Both the position numbers and the translations under genes were made by a program. A stretch of DNA of 64,000 nt from Cryptomeria japonica (taxonomy: Eukaryota; Streptophyta; Pinopsida; Cupressales; Cupressaceae). Below the pieces are notes generated by a model. That model worked only from the letters and a program-made list of their open reading frames with translations, did not search any database and was not told where the DNA came from. Positions 1 to 10,450 of this stretch are shown one piece after another (positions within the stretch are counted from its first letter, which is position 1; each line of letters opens with the position of its first letter). The DNA is taken from positions 2,791,501-2,855,500 of the forward strand of contig NC_081414.1 in the NCBI RefSeq assembly GCF_030272615.1. The letters are read 5' to 3'.

Positions 1-147
1 ATGTTTCCCAAGCCTTGCCCTTTGAAAACCAATTGGCTCCATTTTGCCCTCCCTCTAACTAGGCCATTCAAACTGACTCATTTGGAAATGCAGAGCAAAA
101 TTTTGAAATGGGCCTCTCAAATTACTTAAATTTAAAGAGTCCCAACA
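1..147 (-). mobile_element. End of left LTR of a gag-only Ty3/gypsy element
   Basis: These 147 bases match the end of the long repeat at 7858-8004 with about five differences (roughly 3 percent) and stop at the same CCCAACA. They are therefore the tail of the left LTR, most of which lies outside the window. Because the gag ORF reads on the minus strand, this would be the 3' LTR. The low divergence suggests an insertion younger than much of the surrounding debris. Confidence 0.85.
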
Positions 148-1235
148 GTGGCTCTGACTGGGGATGGTTGATTGCAAGATCAACACAAGAATCCAGATAT
201 CTATGGTTAAGCAGACCACCCAAAAACGAATCACTCATCTTCTCTTCTCAAAAACTAGGGCTTCCTTATTCTACCCTAACAACATGGCACTTTATTGAAA
301 ACCACACAACTGAAGCAAAGCAACTATACAACATATACAAACATATTTATGACTGATTATAAACTACCCAAACAATCTTAGCATTTACCTCTGTCAAAAC
401 TTTGATTCTCATCACTTGATATCATGATCCAAACAAAGGAACCTTTCAACAACAACTGAGCATAATCCTTATAATCAACCTCTTTCATCTCATTCCTGTA
501 ACAACTGGTGTGCACACCTTTTGCCTGATTTTGAACTTTGTAATCACACACTATTTCAAAAGTAAAATCATGAGACAAAACACAATAGAGGCCTTCCCAC
601 AAGGTGCAATACATTTCACTATCCCAATCAATTCTATCATTTGCAAAGGCATTATCATGTTGAACTTCAAAAATAAAACATTCATTCTCAACATTGTAAT
701 TCTCATCAGCACATGCCTTATTGTCATTTAAATTCATAGAATGAGGGGCATTACTATCCAATTGATGCAAACAAGGAACATAAATATCATGATCCAGATA
801 TGATACTTCACTACACTGATCACACTCTATACTATCCTTGTTTATCCAACTCAATACACCTGCATCCTCAATATCCCAATCATGGAAAATAATGCATACC
901 TCTCGCTGAAGCAAATCCTCGGCTAAATCTTTTTCATTCAGACTTACATCCATCTAAAAAACTTCCATTTGTGGTCTGAAGTAGTCATCACATAACACAT
1001 GCCTCTTATCTTCATCATGAAGTAAAATTTTGCAACACATGCTACTGTTGTTCGGTTGTTCATCGGCATTACAAATTTGTTCAACACAAGGGGAAACTTC
1101 AGCATTTTCCATAATGAAATCAGCACCATGAACATTAGTATCAAGGCAAAGAACTCCATCTCCAGTTCAAGCATACTATCAACATTCACATTCTCTTCAT
1201 GGTACTTAAAATTTTGAAAGCATTCAAATACCGGT

Positions 1236-2780
1236 TCATTTAAATCTAAAAAATAGAACATTATCAACACTGTTACATATGTTTTTATCTTCAAAGACAC
1301 TTTCATTTTTAGATTTCTGATTGAAGTATGTAACTTGGTCTCCTCCTATATCATCTTCACAAGATGAATAATAAGAATTCTCATAACCATCATCAGCTGC
1401 ATAACTGGCATTCATTTGCTGATCAAAAGAAAGTGGAAAACTTGTGCCAAGATCACTCATATTCTGAAATTGCTCTTCATTGTTCCTTTGTATACCTTCA
1501 AGGTGCTGAAAATCAAACTCAATGTCCTCATAATCAGCAGCACCACTCCATTCTGAAACACATTCATCACTAGGTATACTTGCACTGAAAACACTATCAG
1601 CATCATCCACAATTTCATTTTCAGTTTTATCAAACTTAATCATAATCTGATTTACATCATATTGCACATTTTCACTTACATAATCAACAACATTTAGTGA
1701 TCCTTCAGTATTTGGTATTGCAACATTAAACACATCAGCAGCATGTAAAGACCAATGGTCATCACCATCATTGTTTTCATTATCGTTGAGAGATGCATGA
1801 TTAACTTCAGAGTTTGCAATCACATAATCAACATAACCGGCATACAAATCAAATGGTACATATCCTTTATATATGTCTATCTCTGTATCAGCATTATCAC
1901 AACAATTCCCACTGATCATTCCATCATTACTGTGAGAGACAACCGGCGTTAACAACAGAGATTCTTGACTCTCATTTAAAATTGATTCACATATATCAAC
2001 AAAACTATTTGGAAAAGCAGGGCTTGACATATTTTGACACGAAATGTTTTGATCAGTTTCAAATGGTATTTCACCATTGGAGGTGCTTTGACAAAAAACA
2101 ACAGCAGGCACAACCCTCTTGGAGATCCCAAATTTCAAATTATTTTCAATGTCCCTAACTATGTTAAAAGCTTCATACAAGGTTTTGGGTTCTTTGTTTC
2201 TCAATAAGAAACCCATCTTCTCGTCAAATGCACTCATATAGATATCCAGACATACTTTATCATCAAACTTATACTTCTTGGAAATTTTAGACAGTGTTTG
2301 TGAAAACCTGATATTAAATGTTGGTACCAGTTCATCTTCCCTGATTTGTATGTACGTGAACTCTTTCAGCAAATCACAATCACTCACTTTTTCATCAAAT
2401 TGGTCTATGAAATCTAAAATCAATTCCTCCCATGAGGAAATACAATCTGCCGGCAAAAAGGAAAACCAATCCCTTGCATCTTCTTTCAGTGATTGAACAA
2501 ACAACTTCATACACACGTCTTCTCGACAAATTTCAAACTCTCCCATCAAATTTGAAAATCTCTTCACATGTTCACATGTTGATTCTGATTTCTTCCCACT
2601 GAATATGGGCAAATATTTTCTAATTTCTGTGGATATGGGATTTGGGTAACCCGGAACATCTTTGAAATTTAAAGCAGCATAGTACTTCAAACTGAAACCT
2701 TTCCTATTACATGGTTTTGACACTTCACTAGGCATGGTCATATGTGGAAATACGCAAGGCTGAAAAACTTCACTACTCAT
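1236..2780 (-). CDS. Ty3/gypsy gag-like ORF
   Basis: An open frame of 514 codons. Residues about 60-210 carry the retrotransposon Gag fold signature: LFVQSLKEDARDWFSFLP, then SSWEELILDFIDQF, then a conserved RFSQTLSKI stretch. This is the pattern of the capsid part of plant Ty3/gypsy Gag proteins, which assemble the particle that packages element RNA. The second half is acidic, rich in Asp, Asn and Ser, and shows no zinc knuckle. The start lies about 700 bases from the LTR, leaving a leader. It belongs to the gag-only element and is not a host gene. The family call is firm; the lineage is tentative. Confidence 0.85.
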   Translation of the reverse strand: MSSEVFQPCVFPHMTMPSEVSKPCNRKGFSLKYYAALNFKDVPGYPNPISTEIRKYLPIFSGKKSESTCEHVKRFSNLMGEFEICREDVCMKLFVQSLKEDARDWFSFLPADCISSWEELILDFIDQFDEKVSDCDLLKEFTYIQIREDELVPTFNIRFSQTLSKISKKYKFDDKVCLDIYMSAFDEKMGFLLRNKEPKTLYEAFNIVRDIENNLKFGISKRVVPAVVFCQSTSNGEIPFETDQNISCQNMSSPAFPNSFVDICESILNESQESLLLTPVVSHSNDGMISGNCCDNADTEIDIYKGYVPFDLYAGYVDYVIANSEVNHASLNDNENNDGDDHWSLHAADVFNVAIPNTEGSLNVVDYVSENVQYDVNQIMIKFDKTENEIVDDADSVFSASIPSDECVSEWSGAADYEDIEFDFQHLEGIQRNNEEQFQNMSDLGTSFPLSFDQQMNASYAADDGYENSYYSSCEDDIGGDQVTYFNQKSKNESVFEDKNICNSVDNVLFFRFK

Positions 2781-2881
2781 TTCTTCCTACTACCACAGAT
2801 GATTATATAACCTGGGTGTTTACAGTTGTAAGACTTGTAGATCTGAGCATTTATTGCAACTTTTAGCACGGTCTTTTACAT

Positions 2882-3204
2882 CAGAGTCGCCACCTCTTGC
2901 ATAGAGGACATTTTGAACAACAGAATGTCATTCAACACATTCAAATTCTTTATTGTCTCCTTCAAATCGCTGCAATAAACATTCTTCCAGGCCACAAACA
3001 CATAGATTTGGGAATAATCAACACCACATCTATGTATATCTTTCTACTGCACTTTATACCAAACTTTTATGATGAAGAATTCATGTGTAGAACTGCATTA
3101 GCAGTGATAACCCATATCTCTACACTTATATAAAAAACCATAAAAACCTTGTGCAATACTAATTGCACAAACATTAAACACTGGTATGAACCACAGAGTC
3201 GCCA
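2882..3204 (-). repeat. Two extra PBS-like motifs in the leader
   Basis: CAGAGTCGCCA occurs at 2882 and 3194, and CAGAGTCGCA again at 3482 within the primer site. Spacings are 312 and 288 bases. On the minus strand each reads TGGCGACTCTG, the core of the primer site, so the leader looks partly built from repeats of about 300 bases that each carry this core. Confidence 0.6.
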
Positions 3205-3474
3205 CCCAATAAGGAATTGGAGAAAAATTTGCATACAGCTGCAAGGACTTGCTCACAACTCAGCAACATGAATTTACTGTTACTCCTTCATAATATATGA
3301 CATGAGAAAACATATCATTTTGCAGATCCAGAACACTAAACACTCTCTTCACCATAAAATCAATCTCAAACTCTATGCATATACAATGGACAGACTGGCT
3401 GGATATGAAATTGACAGGATGAGGAATACATTCAACTTATAACCTTATCAATCAAACATTCAAATCCATTAGAC

Positions 3475-3492
3475 TCCCAAGCAGAGTCGCAA
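3475..3492 (-). other. Primer binding site (tRNA-Arg type) of the gag-only element
   Basis: Read on the minus strand, TTGCGACTCTGCTTGGGA begins four bases after the LTR end. It is close to TGGCGACTCTGCTGGGGA, the tRNA-Arg-type primer site known from plant Ogre/Tat elements. It supports minus-strand orientation, in agreement with gag. I see no clear polypurine tract at the other internal end. Confidence 0.65.
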
Positions 3493-3496
3493 TTTT

Positions 3497-6400
3497 TGTT
3501 GGTCACCAAATCTGGTTAACCCAAGAACACCTACAAATCTATCTACGAGATAGTCAATCTCAACCAATGAAATACTTCAGGGCTTGGACAACATAACATA
3601 GGATCCTAATGATCCTCCTGCACTTCAGGTTCTACTAAACCTAGGGGGGGGACACCCTTTTGATGCATAAAATTTAGACTCATTACCCACATATGACAGC
3701 ATCAACAAAGCAGACAAACCATTCCACAAGCTCACCCAATTTAGAAACACACTACAGATTGGCTAAATCTATATAAACCATAAATGAAAACAGAGCTTGG
3801 AATGAAAAGAACACAAACCCCTAAACATAAAAGGGAAATAGATTTGTCTTTAATTTGAATTAATCCGAAACTATCCCCAAATCTGCAAGACCAGTGCCTT
3901 GTTCATTGGGCAACAGAGTCACACACAGAACTATAAATATGCATCCTAGTCACAAAATTGGTTCTCCTTAAATGATATTCCTGCATTAATTCCTTATACT
4001 AATGCATTACTCAATCCATTCACAAGATCATCAGATCTGGGACACATTCCATTATTCATGACTGGTCATAGAGTTTAAAACCTTCATTGAAGGATACCCA
4101 CAAGCAATCACACAACCTCCTTGAAATTGACAAATTTCATCCTCCTTGAGGATTGAATTCATAATAATGAAATACATACACAGAGACAATATTGTGAGAA
4201 GTTACTCATGCCTGACACAAGTAAGACCTTCAACTAAGAAACTACATCTACAACACTGCACTACAACCTCTATACCCTGAAAAGATCCATAGAATTGTAC
4301 ACATTTGGGTCCAGCAATTCAGAATTGGAAGCCATAAAATCTGGAGTACTTCCTCCAAAATTCTGGAATGCTTACAATGAGAAGAAAATGGGAATAAGAA
4401 GGAGAGGGAAAAGCATTAGGTCTACAACTGAAATTGCCAAGTGTCTTTTCTTCTAACTGAATTTCACTTCCTTCATCTTTCCCATGGAAACTGCTCCCAA
4501 AATATCCAAAATTTGTTAAAATTAACTAGCCGATTGGATTCCTTATCCCAAGATCTTTTCGGTGATATATGATACTTGCCATGTTGAGTAAAAATAGACC
4601 TCTGGGCGAATTAATCATTTTTGTGCCTCCATCATTTAAATTTTTGAATTTTCCATATAGTCTGCACTATACAATTTAACTTTGATATTTCCCTCTTTTT
4701 TGGCCTGACGCCCTGCCACATGGCAGTCTCTGATTCGCTCGTAGGGTCTACTAGTCGCCACCTGTCTGTCGAGTCTGCCACGTGTCCGCCACCTCAGCAA
4801 TCTGGTCTCAGTCTTTCGGTGGAATTTCTTCTTCGACCAGCGATCTATAGGTCTCATGGAACACGCACTTTCACCGAAACCTTCGGGCCCACTGCGGACT
4901 GCCACCTGAGTGCCATGTCATTGCTTCGTCATTGCCACCCGGACCTGCCACCTGTCTTTTGCCATTTCGCGATGGCTAGCGGTCGTGCACCTTCGGGCTC
5001 CGAAATCGCACAGGCCGTCGGATCTTCTGAACTTGCTCACTCTTTAACTCTTCGCGATCCGCCTGAGTTTTCGCAATTTCGCAGGGCTTAACTCACGAGC
5101 ATCTCCCCTTCGCAAAGTCGCGACAGCCGTTGGATCTTCCGAACTTGCTCGCTGGTTAATCTGCTCCTTCTCTGCAAAACTCACATGCCTCGAGATTTGT
5201 GCCCGCGTGGGGTCCACTTGTCGCCACTTGTCGGCCTCCTTAATTGCCTCGAGAAGTGCACCCATGCACGTGGGGTCCGCCTTGGACGCTCATCAGCACC
5301 ACCCGTCAAAAGCCTCTTGAGGCTTTGATATATTACTAGTGTGGGGTATTTGTTATAAATACCATAAAATCCCATTTCCCAGCGAATGTGGGATATTGTG
5401 TTTCCCTGAAACTGCTTTTCTGAAGGTTTTCTCAGACTTTTAATGGTGTTTTGCTAAAGTTTCTATTAAATAACTTTGCCCATCTCTATTCCATGGTGCG
5501 CCACAAGAGAATACTGGAAACTTGCACCTGCCAATATCATTTGTTTGAAGCTTTTAATATCCACGCTGAAGGAGGGGGTTTTACACTTACCAAATGCATT
5601 TGTTTTGAAACTGAAAACCCTCCTTCTAAAAATCACGCAGGAGGTTAAACGTTGGCCTCTCCTTCCTCCACACTCCACACACCACCCAGAACCTGGCAAT
5701 TTCATTTGCATTTCATTATAACCTTCCATACTCTTCACACAGGGGCATCATCTGGTGGCCTGCACCTCACGTGGGGGTGATTGGGCAATATAATCACGTT
5801 TTGCAATTGCTCGAAAATTAAAATGGCATTTAGCCATGCCACGCTACACAGGGAGCTTGCTAAGTTTCAATGCCTTTTCTCATTCTCCACGTAGGGGCTG
5901 CCAAACAGCTACACCGTTTGTATTTAGTTTGAAAGCTTCTCTATTGCCTAAAACCCACGCAGAGGACTATACTGGCAGAGGAGGATGCTCGATTGGGCTT
6001 TATGCATATTCAAATATATTTACCTGAAAGTACTAATGCCTTCTTACATGCCACGTAAAGGGTCACTGGAGGAGGAAATCGCTAAGGCACGTGGACTTTG
6101 GGATGTTGGCAAATGAGCTCTGCAATGTCTCCTCCACCATACAACGTAGGCTACCAATCTCCATTTGCTAATGTTTTAAAACTTATTTGCTCTTCCATCT
6201 TTTCACTGCTGGGCAAAGGAGGCTAGGCTCTGCACCACGTTGGGGAAGGAGGACATGGCATTCATTTGTATTTGATTCCATGTTTCACTTGCCATTTCAT
6301 TAACCACGTTGGAGACTACGATGCCCTATGGCATGTGGAGTTTTGGATGCTGGCAATAGAGCTCCACACCACATTCCACTTACTAAGATCTGCTTGCAAC

Positions 6401-8004
6401 TTACTCATATATGCATTCTTCTCATTGAGGTTTCTTTTAACTTTGTCATCTCCATCAACATCTCTTCCTTCTGAAATTGCAACCTTGCATTTGCTGAATC
6501 AATTAGCTCTCTTTCCCGTTCTTGTAATTTCTTGATCCTCTTTTCCATTTTCTTTTGTCACCCTTCTAACTCTGGTGGTGATGAATTTCAATTACTTGCC
6601 ACATCCCATTTCAAAATTGCACCAGTATTTGCATGTTTACCATGAACTCGTAAAATGCCTTGGTTGTTTTGACTACAAGAGGCATTCCCATTTTGCATTA
6701 TCCTCTGATGGGAAACATACAAATATTCTACTCCAACAATGGATGTCAATATTATTCTAGAAATGCTCATAGGGCCAAGTCGCCAATAAAATAATACTGC
6801 ACGGGCATGAGCCAGGTCGGGCCCCAAAGTTGGTCCGACTAAAAAAAAATTTGTTTTCATGCAACTGATCTTCGAAATGCTTCAGGAACCTTAAACTTAC
6901 CTCTAGAATTGATCGGCATCATTTTCGGATCATCAAACTGAATTTTGCAACTTTCAAGCACTTATGCCACATTTTCGCATTTAATCGCGAAGACGTAATT
7001 TTCAAACCGGTCAAAACATCTTTCTGGACTCCGCCATCTGACAAGCGTGTACTATGATATACAAGCATGAACTCTACCAAATGGTTTCTCAAGACAAATC
7101 TCGAGCAAAGAGATATTAATTGTCGAAAATGACCAACTGGCTTTGTCGACACTGCGGACCTAATGAAGTCAATGTTCAGGCAACACATGATGTCTTTCTT
7201 AAAAATATCAAACGACCTTCGTAGACCTCAAATCTGAGACATAGGTACCTTGAAGTACATATCAAAACTTAGAATTCTTAGTTCGACCAAAAGGATGATT
7301 GGGTGCAAATGATGCACTCATGAAAATGGCTACTTTAACTAATACGGCAATGAAAGTACGGATCACTGAAAAAGATGGCTCAATAAACCGTTTTGAAAAC
7401 TGATCAAACGGATTGGTATGAACTTGAAATTTGAAACATAGCTTGTCGTTTATAACAATAATAGCCCGGAAAAAATATTCTGACATGACATTCACTGAGG
7501 CAACTTTTACACTTGTGCAAAACAAGGCTCTGACTAGGTCCTGAAGCAGGGACTTGCCAAAACATACAAACTGCAAACGGAATGAGGTTGGCAAACTGAG
7601 CAAATGAATTCATAAGGACTTGAAATTTTGCAAGCTAACTCACATCTATGCATAGAATTGAATCCATTTTGAATTTCTTCATGATGATTAATAGGGCAAA
7701 AGATATAAGCACTCAAAGTAGGCTACTCAATAAAATCTGCATTTGTGCCTAAAATGCACTTTCAGCTCACCCCTTGAAATGGGTACCTGAAAAATTGATC
7801 CAAACTGAAATCTGAAAATTGCACATCACTGAATAGGCCAAATGAAAGGTGTAGGACATGTTTCCCAAGCCTTACCCTTTGAAAATCAACTGGCTCCATT
7901 TTGCCCTCCCTCTAACTAGGCCATTCAAACTGACTCATTTGAAAATGCAGAGCAAAATTTTGAAATGGGCCTCTCAAATTACTCAAATTTAAAGAGTCCC
8001 AACA
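3497..8004 (-). mobile_element. 4.5-kb LTR of gag-only Ty3/gypsy element
   Basis: The repeat begins TGTTGG and ends CCAACA, a perfect 6-bp terminal inverted repeat, giving 4508 bases. The end matches bases 1-147. In minus orientation this is the 5' LTR. It has a GC-richer block at about 4700-5300 with several CACGTG or near-CACGTG sites, and a degenerate repeat block at 5558-6310. The clearest TATA-like site, TTATAAAT at 5353, reads on the plus strand, opposite to gag. The flank beyond 8004 begins AGAGT, the expected 5-bp target copy; the partner lies outside the window. Confidence 0.85.
5558..6310. repeat. Degenerate CCACG(T)-containing repeats inside the LTR
   Basis: Blocks of about 100-130 bases recur, each with a CCACG or CACGT core followed by a G-rich run (near 5560, 5767, 5890, 5953, 6050, 6236 and 6303) and patches such as CATTTGTNTT and TTTGAAA. 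Copies are diverged and spacing is irregular, so the unit is only roughly defined. Confidence 0.4.
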
Positions 8005-8562
8005 AGAGTGTTATGTGAAGAATATGCGGGCCGAAAATGCCTTGACAGTGGCATTTGTTGGAGCAAAAAACGTCACGCCGCAATTGGTATTGATGCATTG
8101 AAGGAGTTATTCTTAATGAGTTTTCTACCAGATAGAAAACTGAAGTATTTGGGGCAGCAACCGCTTCATGCTCTTGTGGAGTCGAGAGATGGAAATTCAC
8201 TTTTGCTCTTTCGGTACTGGGAAGATTGCTTAAAGCAGAGGCTTGAGCGCTTTGTGATTGCTCTGGAAGAAGAGGGTTCTAAAGACTCATTACGATTTTT
8301 GAAGGACAAAGCATTGAGGAGTATGTTTGATCTTCTGAAGACTAAACCTGAACAAGAGCACAAGCTACTTTCATCTCTTGTGAGCAAGCTTGGAGATCCA
8401 GAAAGGGAAGTGGCTTCAAATGTTGGATATCATTTATCATGTCTATTATCTGTTCACCCTAATATGAAGCCATTTGTGATTGAAGAAGGAGATGTCTTTA
8501 CTTTTCGTCCTAATGTGGGGCTGCGGTCAAGATACCATGTTGTTATTTTCCTAAATCAAATA
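8005..8562 (+). pseudogene. Fragment of NOC1/CEBPZ-like gene (plant SWA2 family)
   Basis: The frame encodes a run very like the CCAAT-binding-factor/NOC1 family: IDALKELFLMSFLPDRKLKY, then YWEDCLKQRLERFVIALEE, LKDKALRSMFDLLKTKPEQE, SSLVSKLGDPEREVASN and HPNMKPFVIEEGDVFTFRP. In plants this family (SLOW WALKER2) acts in the nucleolus in 60S ribosome-subunit assembly with NOC2-type partners. The full protein is about 1000 residues; only about 186 are here. The left end is cut exactly by the LTR at 8004. On the right, similarity stops near FLNQI at 8562, where an exon border or a rearrangement is possible. The first 20 residues look shortened and altered against the family. It could be a 5'-interrupted exon of a real gene, but I favour a gene fragment or pseudogene. 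Confidence 0.75.
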
Positions 8563-10052
8563 CTACTTATTAGCATCCGATTGCAGTATTCGCAGGATAT
8601 GTACCAAGTAGATTTGTGAAAAATGTAATTGCTTTTAATGTATCACTTGAGTGGCAGAATTTGCAGAGATTGGTAATCCTAAAACATAAGATTCATTGCT
8701 TCGTATCATGATAGGAAATTTGGAATGGAATATGGATGACCGTCAAAACAAGGGCAGCAGAAAAAGAGATGATTACTCATTTGCATGACCATATTATGGT
8801 GCGAACCAAAAAGATCAGGATGTCCAGAAAACAAGAGAGGGATAGAATAAAACAAAATCAATTTAGAGTTCAAGGGTCTATTGAGCAAGTTACAGAACTA
8901 TGCGAGTAGCCTCATCTAAAATATTTTGAACTAGAGTTTGATATACCATTTAGAGAGCTTGTTTTTTCATGGAATTCCTTTCAAAGCCTCTGCTTTTATT
9001 GTTTCCACAGTGAACTGTTTTGAAGAATTGGTGGAATTACTTTTCTTATTAATTAATGAGTTTGATATTATTAACTTTGGGAGAGTGGGATGTACTCAGT
9101 GTTGATGATATTCCTCAATCTTCCCAGCATCAAAGAATGACCGAACTCCAAGGATACGAAGTATTATGAAAGCATGATGAACTTGAAACGGTGATAAATT
9201 TGAGGCCACTACAGATGATCCAGATAAATCTATTTGCAAACAAAAATTTTGAACTTTGCAAAATATGTGGGAAAAATATTTATTTATTGAACACTTAAAG
9301 CAAAAGCAACTAGAGATGTAAGACCTAATAATGTATTGAAAACCTAATGGTGGAAGAAAAGAAGCGGCAATCAAGGGGTCCCACCGATAAGGAAAATAAT
9401 GTGCAATATGCCTTATGTTTTCAAGAAGGATAAAGATGTGGTAAATGAAGGTAAACGACATGAATTTTTCTTAGAATACAAATATAAAAAATACTTTACA
9501 AATAAAAGAAAGAGGTCAAAATATGAAAAAGTGATTTTTCAAAGTGAAAGGGGAAAGATTGTTAAGAAATTCCAATTACTTAATGCATACAGCAACATAA
9601 AGGCTAATAAGATTGTCCCATAGTTCAAGAAATTATTCTTGTGAGGATGTTTAACTCAAGGGGTGAACCTTTTTCATGAAGGTGGCAAAGGGGAAATAAT
9701 TGCTTGTCAAAGTAAGATGGCAAAATAGAGAGTAATTTTATATGAAAAAGGTGATTATTTTGTGAAGCACATTATTATAGAGTATTTTTTCCAAAAGGGT
9801 GAAGATTTAAAATAAAAGTAATTATCAAAGGAGAAATATTTTAAGGTCAAAGAAAAGATTAACCGATAGATAAAGGTATGACATATGAGTGGGCAGTTAC
9901 CATCATAAAAAGTATTATTATTCAAACCATGAAGACTAAGGTGATTAAAATTAATCAATTGAATACATTTGATTTAATGAAGAGACGTGTGCTTAAAGTA
10001 AAGGGATGTAACCCAAATATGTAATACATATATGTAAAACATTAGAAATCAT
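8563..10052. other. No recognisable gene; possible gypsy 3' internal remnant
   Basis: I find no host coding sequence. The frame open to 8619 beyond the SWA2-like part matches nothing I know. From about 9150 the plus strand resembles a purine-rich 3' internal region running into a polypurine tract at 10053. Confidence 0.4.
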
Positions 10053-10450
10053 TAAAGGGGAGGAATTGTCAATTGTAATCTATATAAAAAGAGATGTAAT
10101 ATATCATCAAATATGAATAAATAAAATACAATCAGTGTTCCTTCTTCTCTATTGTGTTGTAATAAATTTCTCTTCAGATCAGTTCTCAGCGATAACCATT
10201 TAAAGCAAGTGGTTGTTATCTTAAATCCTTGTGTGAAGATTTTATGTTATAATTGCAAGTTAGAAAAATATAGAGTGCATCTGAGACAAAAGGCAGCTAT
10301 TTGCATTTTATTCCAATTGGTCTTTTTGTGAGAGTTAAATTCAATCAGTCTAACTATAATTGAAGATATCTAATTGTAACATTGAAGGTTAGGTAATTGA
10401 CAGATCCATCCAAGGGAGGATTTAAAAATTGTCTTTCAGAGTTATACATA
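10053..10450 (+). mobile_element. Polypurine tract and start of an LTR (gypsy-like remnant)
   Basis: AAAGGGGAGGAAT at 10053-10066 is followed by TGTCAATTG at 10067, an LTR-like start, then CTATATAAAAAG and a region resembling a polyadenylation zone. The right end was not located, so the extent is approximate and no second LTR is seen. Confidence 0.4.

Larger units (their letters stand above)
148..3496 (-). mobile_element. Internal region of gag-only Ty3/gypsy element
   Basis: The 3.35-kb interior lies between two direct LTR copies. It holds a gag ORF and further minus-strand coding-like sequence at about 378-1306 that I do not recognise. I find no protease, reverse transcriptase, RNase H or integrase motif. 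Long LTRs around a short interior resemble LARD or TR-GAG non-autonomous elements, and the PBS type suggests the Tat/Ogre lineage. Such elements depend on enzymes supplied by a relative. The lineage is inferred; the gag-only content is what the sequence shows. Confidence 0.75.

Noticed and set aside
8166-8387. Minus-strand ORF opposite the SWA2-like fragment
   Set aside because: It is a shadow of the plus-strand coding sequence, which has clear family similarity.
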